Part shown: positions 14,953-27,294 of the stretch, piece by piece
Layout: each line of letters begins with the position of its first letter
Position numbering within the stretch: the first letter of the stretch is position 1
From: Cacajao melanocephalus
Lineage: Eukaryota; Chordata; Mammalia; Primates; Pitheciidae
Assembly: GCA_963573385.1 (NCBI GenBank)
Contig: CAUYLG010062016.1
Coordinates: 1-64,000 of the forward strand
Direction: 5' to 3'
Length of the DNA stretch: 64,000 nt
The notes under the pieces: model-generated
Seen by the model: only the letters and a program-made list of their open reading frames with translations
Told to the model about the DNA's origin: nothing
Databases searched by the model: none
Translations under genes and position numbers: made by a program

Positions 14953-15115
14953 TTATATGATGGGGATAGTGAAAATGCCAACTTGGCTGGAACGTTTTGT
15001 GGTTCCACCGTACCTGCTCCTTTTATCTCTTCTGGTAACTTCCTTACGGTTCAATTCGTCAGTGACTTAACATTAGAAAGGGAAGGATTTAATGCTACAT
15101 ACACCATCACGGACA
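14953..15115 (+). CDS. CUBN: CUBN coding exon: second half of CUB domain 24
   Basis: The acceptor is TTCTTCTCAG and the donor GTGAGTAA. It is entered in phase 0 and left in phase 1 after ITD plus one base. It completes CUB 24 with [18 protein letters not shown], which holds the Asp-Gly turn and the fourth cysteine, then a beta-rich tail ending [11 protein letters not shown]. The Asp of DYVK in the previous exon and the Asp-Gly here fit a calcium-binding CUB type; whether this domain binds calcium is inference. The open frame reads on for only a few codons past the donor, which supports the border. An intron of about 10.9 kb precedes it and a very short one of 348 bp follows. Confidence 0.96.
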
Positions 15116-15463
15116 GTGAGTAAATAAGGAGCATTTTGATATGTTATGAAATACACATGTATTTATGCACTGAAAAGAATGTCCTGCTTCTTATACTGAA
15201 GTTTCAATGTTAATTACTAAACTCAATGTCAATTACTATCTAAACTCAATGTCAATTGCTAAACACCATGTTAATTACTCTGTTTAATCTGTGATACAAA
15301 TTTGCTGTAATCTTTTGTCAAGGATATAAACCCTCAATTCTTAATAGAATCATGAAAATATAGCTCCTCTGGGGTGGGAGGCAGGGAAGACGGAATTTTA
15401 AAGATGGCCGGAGGTGAGACATGAATGAAATATCTCCTCTATTGCTTTCTCTTCCCTCCCCAG
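15116..15463 (+). other. CUBN: Short CUBN intron (348 bp) between CUB 24 and CUB 25
   Basis: Bordered by GTGAGTAA and CCCTCCCCAG. It contains the short tandem repeat at 15,204-15,280 and nothing else recognised. Confidence 0.93.
15204..15280. repeat. Degenerate tandem repeat, about 4 copies of ~19-23 bp
   Basis: Units related to TCAATGTCAATTACTAAAC follow one another with small differences, the last being ACCATGTTAATTACTCTG. Confidence 0.9.
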
Positions 15464-15669
15464 TGCCTTGCGGTGGAACATACAATGCAACTTGGACCCC
15501 ACAAAATATTTCATCACCCAATTCTTCAGACCCAGGTGTCCCATTTTCCATCTGTACTTGGGTCATTGATGCCCCTCCACATCATCAGGTCAAGATCACT
15601 GTGTGGGTGTTACAGCTGAGCTCGCAAGACTGCATGCAGAATTACTTACAGCTTCAGGACTTGCCACAG
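15464..15669 (+). CDS. CUBN: CUBN coding exon: first half of CUB domain 25
   Basis: The acceptor is CCCTCCCCAG and the donor GTAACAG. The single A carried over from the previous exon plus TG gives Met, then [17 protein letters not shown]. The CUB core continues through [15 protein letters not shown] to [15 protein letters not shown]. The usual C-x-x-D acid is Asn here (CMQN) and the usual Asp-Gly turn is replaced by DLPQ, so the calcium site looks degenerate in this domain. Sequons NAT, NIS and NSS are seen. It ends in phase 0 and pairs with the next exon to make CUB 25. Confidence 0.96.
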
Positions 15670-18416
15670 GTAACAGTCATAGGATGAATGACAGCCGCAT
15701 CTAGTGACCTTTTCTCCAGTATTTGCAAAACACTTGAAGTAATGAAGCCAAGATTATATAATTTTCTAAGTGACTTCCAGCTTAATGTGTTTTTCATCTG
15801 TACAAAAGCCCTCCAATCAGGACTGTCAAGAAACTTGAACTTGGTCGGTCCTGTAGGTCTGGAGCTCTCAAAGCTTCACGTGCCTAAGAATGCATTTAAG
15901 ATGCATCTTAAAAGATGCATCCTCCTTGGCACGCCCTCAGAGACTGATTCCCCCATAGAACACCCATTTATCTGAATTTCTGACAAACTTCTCTGGTGTT
16001 TTGGTGCCAATACCAGAGCTCCATGGATAATGCTTAGAGAATTACATATAGTTAGTAGGATCTATGTATAGGCTAGATTGAAAGGGGCAACACAGAACAC
16101 AAGAGAATCGGTGAAGAGGCTGTTTGGAACCAGTCTCACACGTCTATATTCACGGTACTATCAGAGAGATAAAAGGAAAAAGCCATTTTGAGTTTAAAAA
16201 TGCTGAGTCTGAATTTCTCCTGGCATAAGATGTTGAGGAGACAGCTGGACAGAGTGGGATGTTCACTGAAGGCCCAAAGAGTTTTGTGCATCATCATTAT
16301 CATGATAGGTAATTGAAATAATGAGAAGAATGTGATTATCCAGGGAACATATGTAAAGGGAGCTGCCATGAACTGAGGATGGAGACCGGGGAGAACATCT
16401 AAGAATACCTAGATTGTCTTTCTGCAGTTCGCAGGGCAACGAACCCTCCCCAGTTCATTCTGAGAATGTCATGTTCAAAGCCCCATGTGTTGGACTAGTA
16501 GAGTTTCATCTGTCATCTTCTGAGTTTTCAGGGTCTCCTTCGTTATAAGTCTGGGGTCCCCTGCTTCTCACATGGTCTTGAGGGAGAGAGAAGTCCAGTT
16601 TGTCCGACTCCAGTGTGGAGAGGTGTGAGATGTGCTGGCGGCTGAACAGGCCCTGGATTTGCTGAGTTTTGTGCAAAGCATAGACGCTGAGATGAGCTCC
16701 AAGCTCCAAAGGTGGATGGGATGCTAGATTATCGTTACTCCGTTGGTAATGGTTTTCAGGACAAAATCCCTGTTACCCAGTGGTACCCTTACCAGAAGGA
16801 CTTACAGCCAAGTGGAACAAGGCCCATTCAATTTCCCCCTGCCTCATGAAGCTAAGACAATGGGGATCAGGGTGGACCACTCAGCGGGGCACAGAATGCC
16901 ACTTACAGGGCACTGGGCACTGGCTGGAACAGAACAGCAGCTGGAACAGCCTCAAGTAAGACCCAGTGTTTGTCATGACTGAATAATGTTTTTCAACTGA
17001 ATGAATACAGGAAAAAAGTCAAGAGTTTCAGACTGGGCAGGTAGGGAGGAAAGACAAACAGTGGCTGATGAACTGGGAGAAACTGGGATTCTTGAGGGAT
17101 CCAAGTGTAGGCAGAAAAGCCCTAATTGGAAGATCATGAAGGAATGATGCGTAGGGCTGATACAGTGGACGGTGGCTAGCTGCCATTGGAGACGAACAGC
17201 GATGCAGAGATGGAAGTCCCTGGTGCTGAGAAATACAAAGTGAGGGTGTTTAATGGCTTGTCTGTAAAAATACTGGAACCTCTAAGGATTCAGAAGGGAA
17301 ACTGGGTGCAGGGGATTACTGTGAGCTGAGACATCTCAAGTCTTTCATAAATGAAGAGAAGTAACTGGGAGAAAAGTGAGAGTGATGAGAACGGTGAGAC
17401 TATCTTTGGCCAGATGTAGAGACCCTCAAAGGAGAACCAGCTTTGAGGCGAGGATGGAAGCTGTAGTGAGGAGGCATCTCTCTCTTCCCCCTAGGCTGGC
17501 CCCCACCCTTCCTACTCAGTGAACTCTGGAGCATGGGAAAAGAATGGCCTCTACCAGGATACTGCTGGAGAACCAGGTTTTGCTAAGACCACAAAGTGGA
17601 AAGGCAGGGAATGTATACAGAGAATAACTGACAGTGCAGTTAAAGTTCACAAGATACACCAAAGTTAAACAAGGACCAAGAGGAAGAGACAGTGGGGAGA
17701 AGGAGTGGAAGCCCTGAGCAGTAACAGGAGTTTGCAGGCAGATGCAAGTGGGGTCTTTCAGTAGGTTCCTAAGGACTGCAGATATTAGAGACATACCTGT
17801 GACAGGGAGGCCACAGATACTCTGACTTTGGTACAACTTGTTTTTATGCAAGAACTGATGGGCATTCCACTGTATTTACTCTAGGCTTTTGAGAGGTGAT
17901 GAGGGCCACCCAAGTATTACAAAGGAGAACTGGGACCTCATTACAGGCCCTGGCTGGCTTGGGGGATGTCCAGTGGAACCAAAGGCTCTGATAAGCTTTG
18001 CTAAAGGGTAGCAAGGGCTGGATCAGGGCGATGGTGGTTGTTAGTCCTGTGGAGCTCAGGATGACGGCAAAAGCTCCAGGAGGAGAAACACAGTGAGCTC
18101 TCAAATAGCACAGTCGTGCTCAGAGCAATGGCACAGGCCTCAGCTAGGAATTTGCATCGGGGGAGGGGTCTTGTTTTCAGCAGGGAAATGTCTGGTTTCA
18201 GCAGAAACTTTGCCTCCCCTCCTTCCACCACCTAGCCAAGGTGCGACTGTGTCAATTCCAAGGCCAAGGTGAGTCTTCTTGCAGAACACTTCCAACAACA
18301 GAGCTAGTTTCCATGGATAAATATTTAAGCCATACTTTTATATGCAGTTTAATTTGTTATGGCCTGTTCTCTTCTAAAACTAAATCTAACATGATTTGGC
18401 TTCCATTTCATTTCAG
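15670..18416 (+). other. CUBN: CUBN intron within CUB 25 (2.7 kb)
   Basis: Bordered by GTAACAG and TTTCATTTCAG. No Alu lies in it, which is unusual for this window. Old diverged repeats may be present around 16,980-18,200 but I cannot name them. Confidence 0.9.
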
Positions 18417-18564
18417 GGTCACGGAAATTCAAGAATTCAGTTCTGTGGCAGAAATGCTTCGGTCGTGCCAGTGTTTTATTCTTCTATGAGTACTGCAATT
18501 GTCCTTTTCAAATCTGGAGTTTTAAACAGAAGTTCTAGAATGAGTTTCACCTATCAGATAGCAG
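18417..18564 (+). CDS. CUBN: CUBN coding exon: second half of CUB domain 25
   Basis: The acceptor is CATTTCATTTCAG and the donor GTGAGTCC. It is entered in phase 0 and left in phase 1. Residues run [17 protein letters not shown], with the fourth CUB cysteine, and end with the beta strand MSFTYQIA. Sequons NAS and NRS are seen. At 148 bp it is the shortest internal CUBN exon in the window. It is bounded by introns of 2.7 kb and 1.0 kb. Confidence 0.95.
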
Positions 18565-19583
18565 GTGAGTCCTGGAACTTCATCTTTTATTCAGAAAAGC
18601 TGCCATCATTTTAATTAGTCCTAGAATAATTACAGCTGTTTCTAGAATTGACTCCTGTGAGTAAATCAGGATGTGTTAACAAAAACCACATCCATCTCTT
18701 AACTAGAACCCAGGCCTAACTTAGCAAATTACTAAAGTTGATTTCTAAAGAGGGAAAGAGAATATAATACTAACCAAGATGCTTAGAATGCTAGCATTTT
18801 CTTCAAAGACTATGCAGTTGATTTTTAAAATATACCAGTTATGTTATTAATTATCCACTTAAGCACATTGAATGTAAATATTTATTTATAAGAAATATAT
18901 TTATTTACAAAAGTTTTATCAAAATATAATTCTCATATCATACAATGTACCCATTTAAGGTTTATATTTCAGAGGTTTTTAGTATTTTCACACAATTGAA
19001 AATCTTAGAAAATTATTTTGTAAAACTCAAAAAGCCTTGAAAGGTTACCTGATTACTATCACTGAGAAGTTTATTTTCACAGAACACTTTATTTAATATT
19101 TATTTTGAATTGATTCAAATGAAAGCTGCCTTTGGTGAAAACGAACAAAAGTACTTTTGGTATTTTTTTACCCCCCCCAAAAAAAAATAAAATAAAGAAC
19201 AATTTGCCGCAAATAACTCACGAATGGATTTAAAATCCTTGTGCAAAACTGTATCTTGGAGGTAGCGTCTTTGTCTAAAAGGGAGTCTGAATGCTAGCCA
19301 CTTCCACCTCAATGTAATCAGAAAAGTTCACGGGATGCTCTAGTATGTGTTTTGAAAGGAGGAAGCTCCTGTGTCATACTTCACTTGGGGTGTTTGTGTG
19401 AACGACCTGTGTGCTGCTTGTGCAATGCACTTCACCGCTCAGGTTCTCAATTATCTCAAAGGTTGGATTACTTTTCTCTAAACTTTGTTCAAATGTAATG
19501 ATCTTTTTGAATGATTCCTGTGGAGTTGAAAGAGCACCAAATATTTGAATGCGTACATTAATTATGCATATTTTCCCTCTAAG
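18565..19583 (+). other. CUBN: CUBN intron between CUB 25 and CUB 26 (1.0 kb)
   Basis: Bordered by GTGAGTCC and CCCTCTAAG. AT-rich, with one L1M scrap at 18,899. Confidence 0.9.
18899..19010 (-). mobile_element. L1M 3'-end fragment, antisense
   Basis: CATATCATACAATGTACCCA, then CAGAGGTTTTTAGTATTTTC, matches the antisense L1M 3' region also seen near 29,340. Confidence 0.6.
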
Positions 19584-19765
19584 ATTGCAACAGAGACTAT
19601 CACAAGGCATTTGGCAACCTGAGGAGCCCTGGATGGCCAGATAACTATGACAATGACATGGACTGCACCATTACTCTCACGGCCCCCCAGAACCACACCA
19701 TTTCCCTCTTTTTTCATTCATTTGGCATCGATAACTCAGTTGAATGCAGAAACGATTTCTTGGAG
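19584..19765 (+). CDS. CUBN: CUBN coding exon: first half of CUB domain 26
   Basis: The acceptor is TTTTCCCTCTAAG and the donor GTAACACG. The split codon makes Asp, so the domain starts [19 protein letters not shown], without the usual Cys-Gly-Gly. It keeps [15 protein letters not shown] and VECRNDFLE, so three of the four CUB cysteines and the C-x-x-D acid are present. The phrase [17 protein letters not shown] is the standard CUB 'SPGYPxxYPNNxxC' segment with small changes. An NHT sequon is present. Phase 1 in, phase 0 out. Confidence 0.96.
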
Positions 19766-19879
19766 GTAACACGCATTTGAATATCATTTAAATGAATTAT
19801 TTAAAAGATGATGGATCACTTAAGATTTTACACCTTTTCTCTAGTGCTCCTAATACGATATGATTTTTATTTGTTTCAT

Positions 19880-20100
19880 TAATTTATTCATTACCCTTTC
19901 ATTCCCTAAACATTTACAGCATACCAGTCCAGACACTGGAAATTGGGACCCTTGGGGCCCTCAGGAGATTCCTAGTCTGGTGGGAAGGACAGATGGGGTA
20001 TAGCCAATTACAGCACAATGTAGAAAGGACTAGCTGAGCCCAGCATGGGTAGGGGTCCCTAACTCAGTCTGGGAATCAGGCTTCTTTAAGACGGCAATAT
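19880..20100 (-). mobile_element. L2 fragment, antisense
   Basis: ATTTATTCATTACCCTTTCA, then AGTCCAGACACTGGAAATTG and GGAGATTCCTAGTCTGGTGG, read like the reversed L2 3' end. Confidence 0.55.
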
Positions 20101-20845
20101 GTTGAGACCTAAAAGGATCAGAGGGAAGTCTAAGGACAACATCATGATTCTGTAAAACGAAACTGAATGATACTAAATAGCTCACCTAATGTCCTTGACT
20201 GCTGCAGTAAGTTTGGGGCATTTTCAACATCCTCTGAAGACCAGTGTTTCCTTGAATAAGCGCTCCCTGGCTGCAGGAGGTATGCTCTGTCCTTTCTCCA
20301 CCACAACCCCAGAGCTCTAATTTGGACACGGAAGTGACTTTGATGTCTGCCTATCCTCCACTCACCCACCCTCCACCCCCAGGATACACTGAGAGAGAAG
20401 CCCTCCTTGCCCCTGCAGCAGAGCCATGCCCCTCCTGGGCCTGAACCTTTGGGATCCTCCATTGCCCCCGAGGAGCTCCTCTGTGATTTTCTGCCCCATT
20501 GCCTGTGTTGGGCATGTGAGAAGGAACACGAACATCACCCCTCATAGGCAAGAGATATTCTGAATAAGCCTCATCTGATGCAGACCCAGGGTGTGAAACT
20601 CAGCACTTGTGTTTTGCCAGAAAAACCCCAGAGCTCATGGGGTTGTGACCTCTGCAAGCTCTGTTGAAAATATATTCATCCTTAGGAAATAAACTCAAGT
20701 GGAACCTAAGACCCAAGAGCATAAGGATGCTGAATTCCTCTGTGAGTGGAATTTAAATCTTAACCTCATCCTGATGCTCGCTAAATTGGCTGTCTGACCA
20801 CGTAAGAGTCTTCAGTAAGGTTTCCAAAAACTTTGTTCCTCTACA

Positions 20846-20863
20846 CCTGATCTGGAGTTTTAT
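20846..20863. repeat. Left target-site duplication of the RPL4 pseudogene
   Basis: This 18-bp sequence differs from its partner at 21,222-21,239 at one position only. It abuts the A-tail side of the pseudogene, as expected for a minus-strand insertion. Confidence 0.85.
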
Positions 20864-21221
20864 TTATTTATTTTTTTCTCATTGCCTCTTTAATCAGGTC
20901 TTCGTTCAAAATAAGCTGCCCACAATGATTTGATCTCTGTAGCGTAAACAAATGGACCAGTGTATGCAGCAGGTCTCTTTCCTTCTGTGGGAGGATTCTT
21001 TCCAGTGGGCTTCTGTTCAGCTGCCAGTTTCTTGGTATCTGCAGCCTTTGTTCCCAAGAAACATCTTCTGCTTCTTAGCAGCAAGGGACTTCTTTCTTTT
21101 CTCACCTGCAACCCCCGTCTTCTGATTTGGCCTCTAGGGCTGTGTCACCTTCTGCCTGGCCTGGCGAGGAATGGTGTTCCGGCACGTGATCTTTGCTTAT
21201 GGGTTTAGCTTCAATATGATT
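20864..21221 (-). pseudogene. RPL4P (unnumbered): 5'-truncated RPL4 processed pseudogene
   Basis: Read on the minus strand, the sequence follows the 3' end of ribosomal protein L4 mRNA. It runs from the part encoding '..KLNPYAKTMRRNTILRQAR..' through the Lys/Ala-rich tail to the 3' UTR and a degenerate A-tail (TTTATTTATTTTTTTCTC on the + strand). One frame still reads TKAADTKKLAAEQKPTGK, close to the L4 tail, but frameshifts and stops break the rest and the normal stop is lost. It is flanked by an 18-bp near-perfect duplication, CCTGATSTGGAGTTTTAT (S = C or G), at 20,846-20,863 and 21,222-21,239. Absent introns, tail and target duplication mark L1-mediated retroposition. It lies in a CUBN intron, antisense to the gene. 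Confidence 0.85.
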
Positions 21222-21239
21222 CCTGATGTGGAGTTTTAT
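21222..21239. repeat. Right target-site duplication of the RPL4 pseudogene
   Basis: It matches 20,846-20,863 at 17 of 18 positions and marks the 5'-truncated end of the retrocopy. Confidence 0.85.
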
Positions 21240-22875
21240 CATCCTGGAAAGCTCTCCCCTTTGGAATTCATGTAAATCCTTTACTAATCAATAGCCTTAA
21301 CATATAGTGCTATAAATAACACTCAGAGGAAGCTCATGCCTTTTCTAAAGGAATACTTGCCATGATAGGAAACTGAAAGATGTAGCAGGGAGGAAATGAA
21401 GAAACAAATACAGTATTCTTTGTGCCAGTCAGGTTATTCAACTCGGACCTATGTTCCCCACCCCCACCATTGGAGGTCCAAATATTTACATGAGGTGTAA
21501 AGCAGAAAGAATGAGGGGAGTGGGATCTGGAGGAAAGATGGAATAATCCCGTTAGGCTGGAGTCACAGTGCAACTAACTCTTCCCTCATTCCAGCTTGAA
21601 TGAACCATTATTGATCAGAGTCAACATTTGCCATTTGCCTGATAGACGCTGGGAAGCAAAGCCTTGCTTTCCAGCCATGGAGAGAGATAACTCCTCCTCC
21701 TTGCTGTCCTTCATTACTCCGTAGAATGGATCTGAAACTTCCTGTCCCCTAAGCAAAGAAAGGAAACTGCAGCTTAGGACTGTAAAACGTAGCCCTATCT
21801 GGCTCTCAGTGGGAAGACTGTGGGCATAGTTTCTTGGCAGCAGTATCAGGAAGCCTCAGCATTCCATTCTTGTGAACTGTGGTGGGAACAGAAATTTCTG
21901 AGGATTCTGACTGTGTTACTGCCAAGCAAAGGCCGAGGTCTAGACCATGCTTGGGATCTGTGATTGTTTTCACGCCTTCCCCTACTTTTCCAGGATCCTC
22001 TGATGTCCCAGAGATGGCCGCTGCTCTTGGCGGTCCTGTTCAGAGAAGAGAAAAGTGAATAAGTCAAGTTGTTGGCAGTGTCAGTGGAAATTAGTATCTT
22101 GCTGCTGCTCTCAGAGTAATGGCATTTTAAAAGAGGACCCCTAGGGGAAAACACCCAAACGCAAGAGTATGATCCTGGCAGGTCTTAGATATGGCAGCCC
22201 TCCCATCTACTAGCGGATAACTGGCTACTTTGTTGAAACACTTAGCAGAATAATACCCAAAGCACTAGAAAGGCATTATTCTCTCCATGGGCTATATACT
22301 ACATAGACCTAAAAGGAACCTCGCCTGATCAACACAGCCCAGCAAGATGAGACTGTCTTAACTCTGTGACTTAAGATACCAGCAATTAACCAAATTTTAA
22401 ATCATGGAATTATAAAAGGAACAGAGGAACCAGCAAGATTTTGAATACACAGATCAGGAAAATCAGCATTTCTACATGTCAGGCTGATTCCAACATACAC
22501 TGCCTGTGTGACTTTTCCTCAGGAAGCGTCGAGCCCCTTCCTGCAAGTAGGGCTGGCTGTGAATCCAGGGTAGGACCAGGCTGGAGGACAGAAAGTGGTT
22601 GAATTCACTGTATGGTTCTCTCTCCCCACAAGACACCAGCTCATTTCCTGTTTTTATATGTGTCTACTCAAAAATGAGTTGAAACAAAAAAGCAACAAGG
22701 CCTTGGAATGTGTATTTAAAACACATTTAACAACAGTCAGAAGTTGTATAATTTGTAATTCTGTCCTTTGTCCTTTTCCCATACAGAAATTCCTTTTGTT
22801 TTGAATTTTATTATACTTTGCATTGTATTTTTTCATAGCCACTTTACAGCCAAGTAATTTTCAATGGGAAACACA

Positions 22876-22951
22876 TCCACGCATGTGCGTGGGAGCGTGA
22901 GTGTGCATATGCGCACACACGGGTGCGCGTGCATGCACACACACATACACA
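22876..22951. repeat. Alternating purine-pyrimidine (CA/TG/CG) block
   Basis: ATGTGCGTGGGAGCGTGAG, then CATATGCGCACACACGGGTG and CGCGTGCATGCACACACAC. Long runs alternate purine and pyrimidine, the pattern that favours Z-DNA. Confidence 0.85.
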
Positions 22952-23367
22952 ATGAAAACGGTATAACAGTTGACTGGAAACAGAGCAGGCAACACTGCCC
23001 CCGCCTATCCCCACCTTTTAAAAATTCACTTTACCTACGTTCCTCAAAATGTTTCCCCAGAAGCAAAGGTTGCAGGATCATAGCACGAACGACTGTATAA
23101 AAAAGCAGCCTGGTGTTTTCATTGCTGTTAGGTTAACAGATATTTCTGAATCCAAATGCAAATGTTTTTTGATCTACATATGAAACGTTTTTCCCCTTTG
23201 CAAGTGAAGTGACATCTGCATGTATTTCCAGAAAACCCTTCATTCTTAAGTAGGTAAAAAGACAAAGCTTTTCTGAAAAATGTCATCATTCAAATTGTCT
23301 CACGTTTTACTGTATATACATTAGAGAAGAAAGTGTACGTTTAATAATGAATGACTCCTTTCTAAAG

Positions 23368-23533
23368 GTGAGAAATGGAAGTAACAGCAATTCACCATTA
23401 CTGGGCAAGTACTGTGGAACTCTGCTGCCAAACCCTGTCTTCTCTCAAAATAATGAACTATACCTACGATTTAAGAGTGATAGTGTCATTTCCAATCATG
23501 GATATGAAATCATCTGGACCTCATCACCCTCTG
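23368..23533 (+). CDS. CUBN: CUBN coding exon: second half of CUB domain 26
   Basis: The acceptor is CCTTTCTAAAG and the donor GTAAGACA. Residues begin [18 protein letters not shown], so the normal Asp-Gly of this position is Asn-Gly, and end [10 protein letters not shown]. The fourth CUB cysteine is present and NGS is a sequon. The exon starts GTGAG directly after AAAG, so AAAG|GTGAG resembles a donor at the acceptor border. The reading frame leaves no doubt that the acceptor is used. The intron before it carries the RPL4 pseudogene. Confidence 0.95.
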
Positions 23534-23671
23534 GTAAGACATTTGTACTTTGTACAGGAAAGCAGTGTAGGTGAGAAAAACATAAGGCATTTAATAGAAA
23601 AAGGCAGAGTAACCTTATATTTTTAGCTACCCGTGTACATGATTAATTTATGTTAAGAAAAGACATTTTGA

Positions 23672-23987
<316 letters not shown>

Positions 23988-24562
23988 AGATTACATTAAA
24001 TTCTATATTTAGTCATCATTTCTGTTTATAAAAGAATATACATTCATATATGAAACATATTTAAGATATGAAGATTTAAAAATTCCTTTGTAAATTTATA
24101 TTTGTTAGGCTTTTTGACTCTTGGCTTGACCATCAAAGAAGTTTTTTGAGAATTTAAGGAAGAATATTTACCAAAACTCCAACTTGTGAATACATTCTGA
24201 CATATATATGAGTAGTTGTGCTTCTCGCAGGCCCTGGCATTTCTTGGCAGTCTAGAGAGAAATTGCTTTTTTAGGGTAGTAAGTATCTTCTCACATTTTT
24301 CGTTGGCAATTTATCAAACAGCTGAAGAAAGTTTAAGTCATGTCAATGCATTTAATCAAAGAGAGGAGGAATAGCTTTATGAAATGTCTGGAAATGCCAA
24401 AATACCTTCAAAACAAGAAAGATAAACAGAACTCACTTAAATATCTGAAGAAAAGGGTTCTTTTAAGACAATCTTGGGTTATGGAATCTTGGCACCCAAA
24501 GGAAGCTTAAAGATGACCTCCAATGCTCAAATATTATCACGAGGAAATAATACACAAAGGTT

Positions 24563-24857
<295 letters not shown>

Positions 24858-25274
24858 TTAATGAGTTGCCCAAAATGTTCCGCTAGTCTGAGGTGGAGGT
24901 GGGACCCAACCTCAGGGGTCAGAAGCCCGGCCAGATGCTCTGTAACTATGCCGGCCAGCTTCTTCCTATCCAGGAGGTGATCTGGATCTCCACAGATACG
25001 TCATGTAAATCGTGACAGCCTTTGTATACAGATGAACAAACTGAAGAAATTAACACCAAAATTTGAAGTATTCGACCTTAAGTATGTCAGTTATCAGGCT
25101 GGCAAAGGCACTTTTATAATGAAGACATTCCTGCCACCTCCTACAATAACACACTCCCTCTTGGTTTAACGCTAAATTTTTTTACTTCTAATTTTACTTC
25201 ACTCACATCATTATCATCAACTCGGGGCATGCAGAGAGCTCTACACCATCGAAAGCACACAGACGACAACTTGA

Positions 25275-25634
<360 letters not shown>

Positions 25635-25906
25635 ATTCCCAATTTTCAAATTACAGTCCTGGAGAAAGTTGTCCCTGGGTCGTGAGATGCAGGCAGAGGC
25701 ATGTGTGTTGAGGATGGAAGAGGTGGAGGTGGCGATGGGAAGAGAGGGAAAGGAAGGAGAAAGGGTGTAGCCGAAAGAAAAGGAACAAAAAAAGGGGTTT
25801 CTGCCTCCATTATTCTTGCAGAGTCTGAGTACCTTCAGAAAATAAAGTCCAGACTGGATGGCTTGTAGGCTGTGGAATCAAATTTCCTGCCCTGTTTTCC
25901 TTGCAG

Positions 25907-26142
25907 GATGTGGTGGAACTCTGTATGGAGACAGAGGCTCATTCACCAGCCCCGGCTATCCAGGCACGTACCCAAACAACACGCACTGCGAGTGGGCCCT
26001 TGTGGCTCCTGCTGGAAGGCTTGTCACTGTCAACTTTTACTTCATCAGCATTGACGATCCAGGAGACTGCGTCCAGAACTATCTCACACTCCACGATGGG
26101 CCCAATGCCAGCTCTCCGTCCTCTGGACCATACTGTGGAGGC
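25907..26142 (+). CDS. CUBN: CUBN coding exon: first two-thirds of CUB domain 27
   Basis: The acceptor is TTTTCCTTGCAG and the donor GTGAGTAA. Residues run [34 protein letters not shown], then [13 protein letters not shown] and SSGPYCGG, so all four CUB cysteines of the last domain are in this one exon. That makes it larger than the other first-half exons. The C-x-x-D position is Asn (CVQN), while the Asp-Gly turn is intact. Sequons NNT and NAS are seen. Phase 1 in, phase 0 out. Confidence 0.97.
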
Positions 26143-26202
26143 GTGAGTAAAACATTTTATATTCCCATGTTACTGAGACAATGAGAGTCACTTAGTGTAG
26201 CC

Positions 26203-26502
26203 TTTTTTTTTTTTTTTGAGACACAGTCTTGCTCTTGTAGCCCAGGCTGGAGTGCAGTGGCGTGATCTCGGCTCACTGCAACCTCTGCCTCCCATGTTCA
26301 AGTGATTCTCCTGCCTCAGCCTCCTGAGTATCTGGGATTACAGGTGCCTGCCACCATGCCTGGCTAATTTTTGTACTTTTAGTAGAGACGGGGTTTTACC
26401 ATGTTGGCCAGGCTGGGCTCGGAACTGCTGACCTCAGGTGATCCGCCCGCCTCAGCCTCCCAAAGTGCTGGGATTACAGGTGTGAGCCACTCTGCCCCAC
26501 CT
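26203..26502 (-). mobile_element. Alu
   Basis: T-run, then GAGACACAGTCTTGCTCTTG, ending AGCCACTCTGCCCCACC. GTGTAG flanks both ends. It starts only 60 bp after a CUBN exon. Confidence 0.96.
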
Positions 26503-26639
26503 CGTGTAGAGTTTTAAAGGCAGACATATGCAGAGTAGGAAGCACAGCTTTAACAAATTGAGCAGTTTTCCAACTTGCCTTTCTATTCTGGGAGCATCAG
26601 TGCCATCTAGTGGACGTTGCATTAAATTACTGTTTATAG

Positions 26640-26800
26640 TTACCAAAGTCAGCTGCGTCAGAATCACCTGTGGAATTACTTACATAAGACTTCCATTTCC
26701 CACCGAAACCCACTGAATCAGGATTTCCCAGGGAGGAGCCACAGCATGCTGTTTTTTAAAAGCTCCCTCTGTGGTGCCAGTGCTCCGCCTAGGGTTGATA
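26640..26800. mobile_element. MER5A-like DNA transposon relic
   Basis: GTCAGAATCACCTGTGGAAT, then ACTGAATCAGGATTTCCCAG and CTGTTTTTTAAAAGCTCCC, follow the order of the hAT-Charlie element MER5A. Confidence 0.65.
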
Positions 26801-27022
26801 CCCATATTTATTTCTGCATAAATAAAACTATAGAAAATTTGGATACCTGGCTCTATTTTATCTACTTCTTGCTGAAAGTTTCAGGAATTCTTTGAAGAAA
26901 TGGTGAAGAAATAGTTTGTTTTTGTAAAGCTCTGAGGTCTTCCCTAAACAACTCAGAATCTGACGTTGATTCAATATTGAAGGCACGATCCTCTCATTTT
27001 ATGTGTAAGTAGATACTTAAAG

Positions 27023-27294
<272 letters not shown>

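Larger units (their letters stand above)
19766..23367 (+). other. CUBN: CUBN intron within CUB 26 (3.6 kb)
   Basis: Bordered by GTAACACG and TTCTAAAG. It holds an L2-like piece, the RPL4 pseudogene and a CA/TG-rich block. No Alu is seen. Nothing is recognised in about 20,100-20,840 and 21,245-22,875. Confidence 0.9.
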
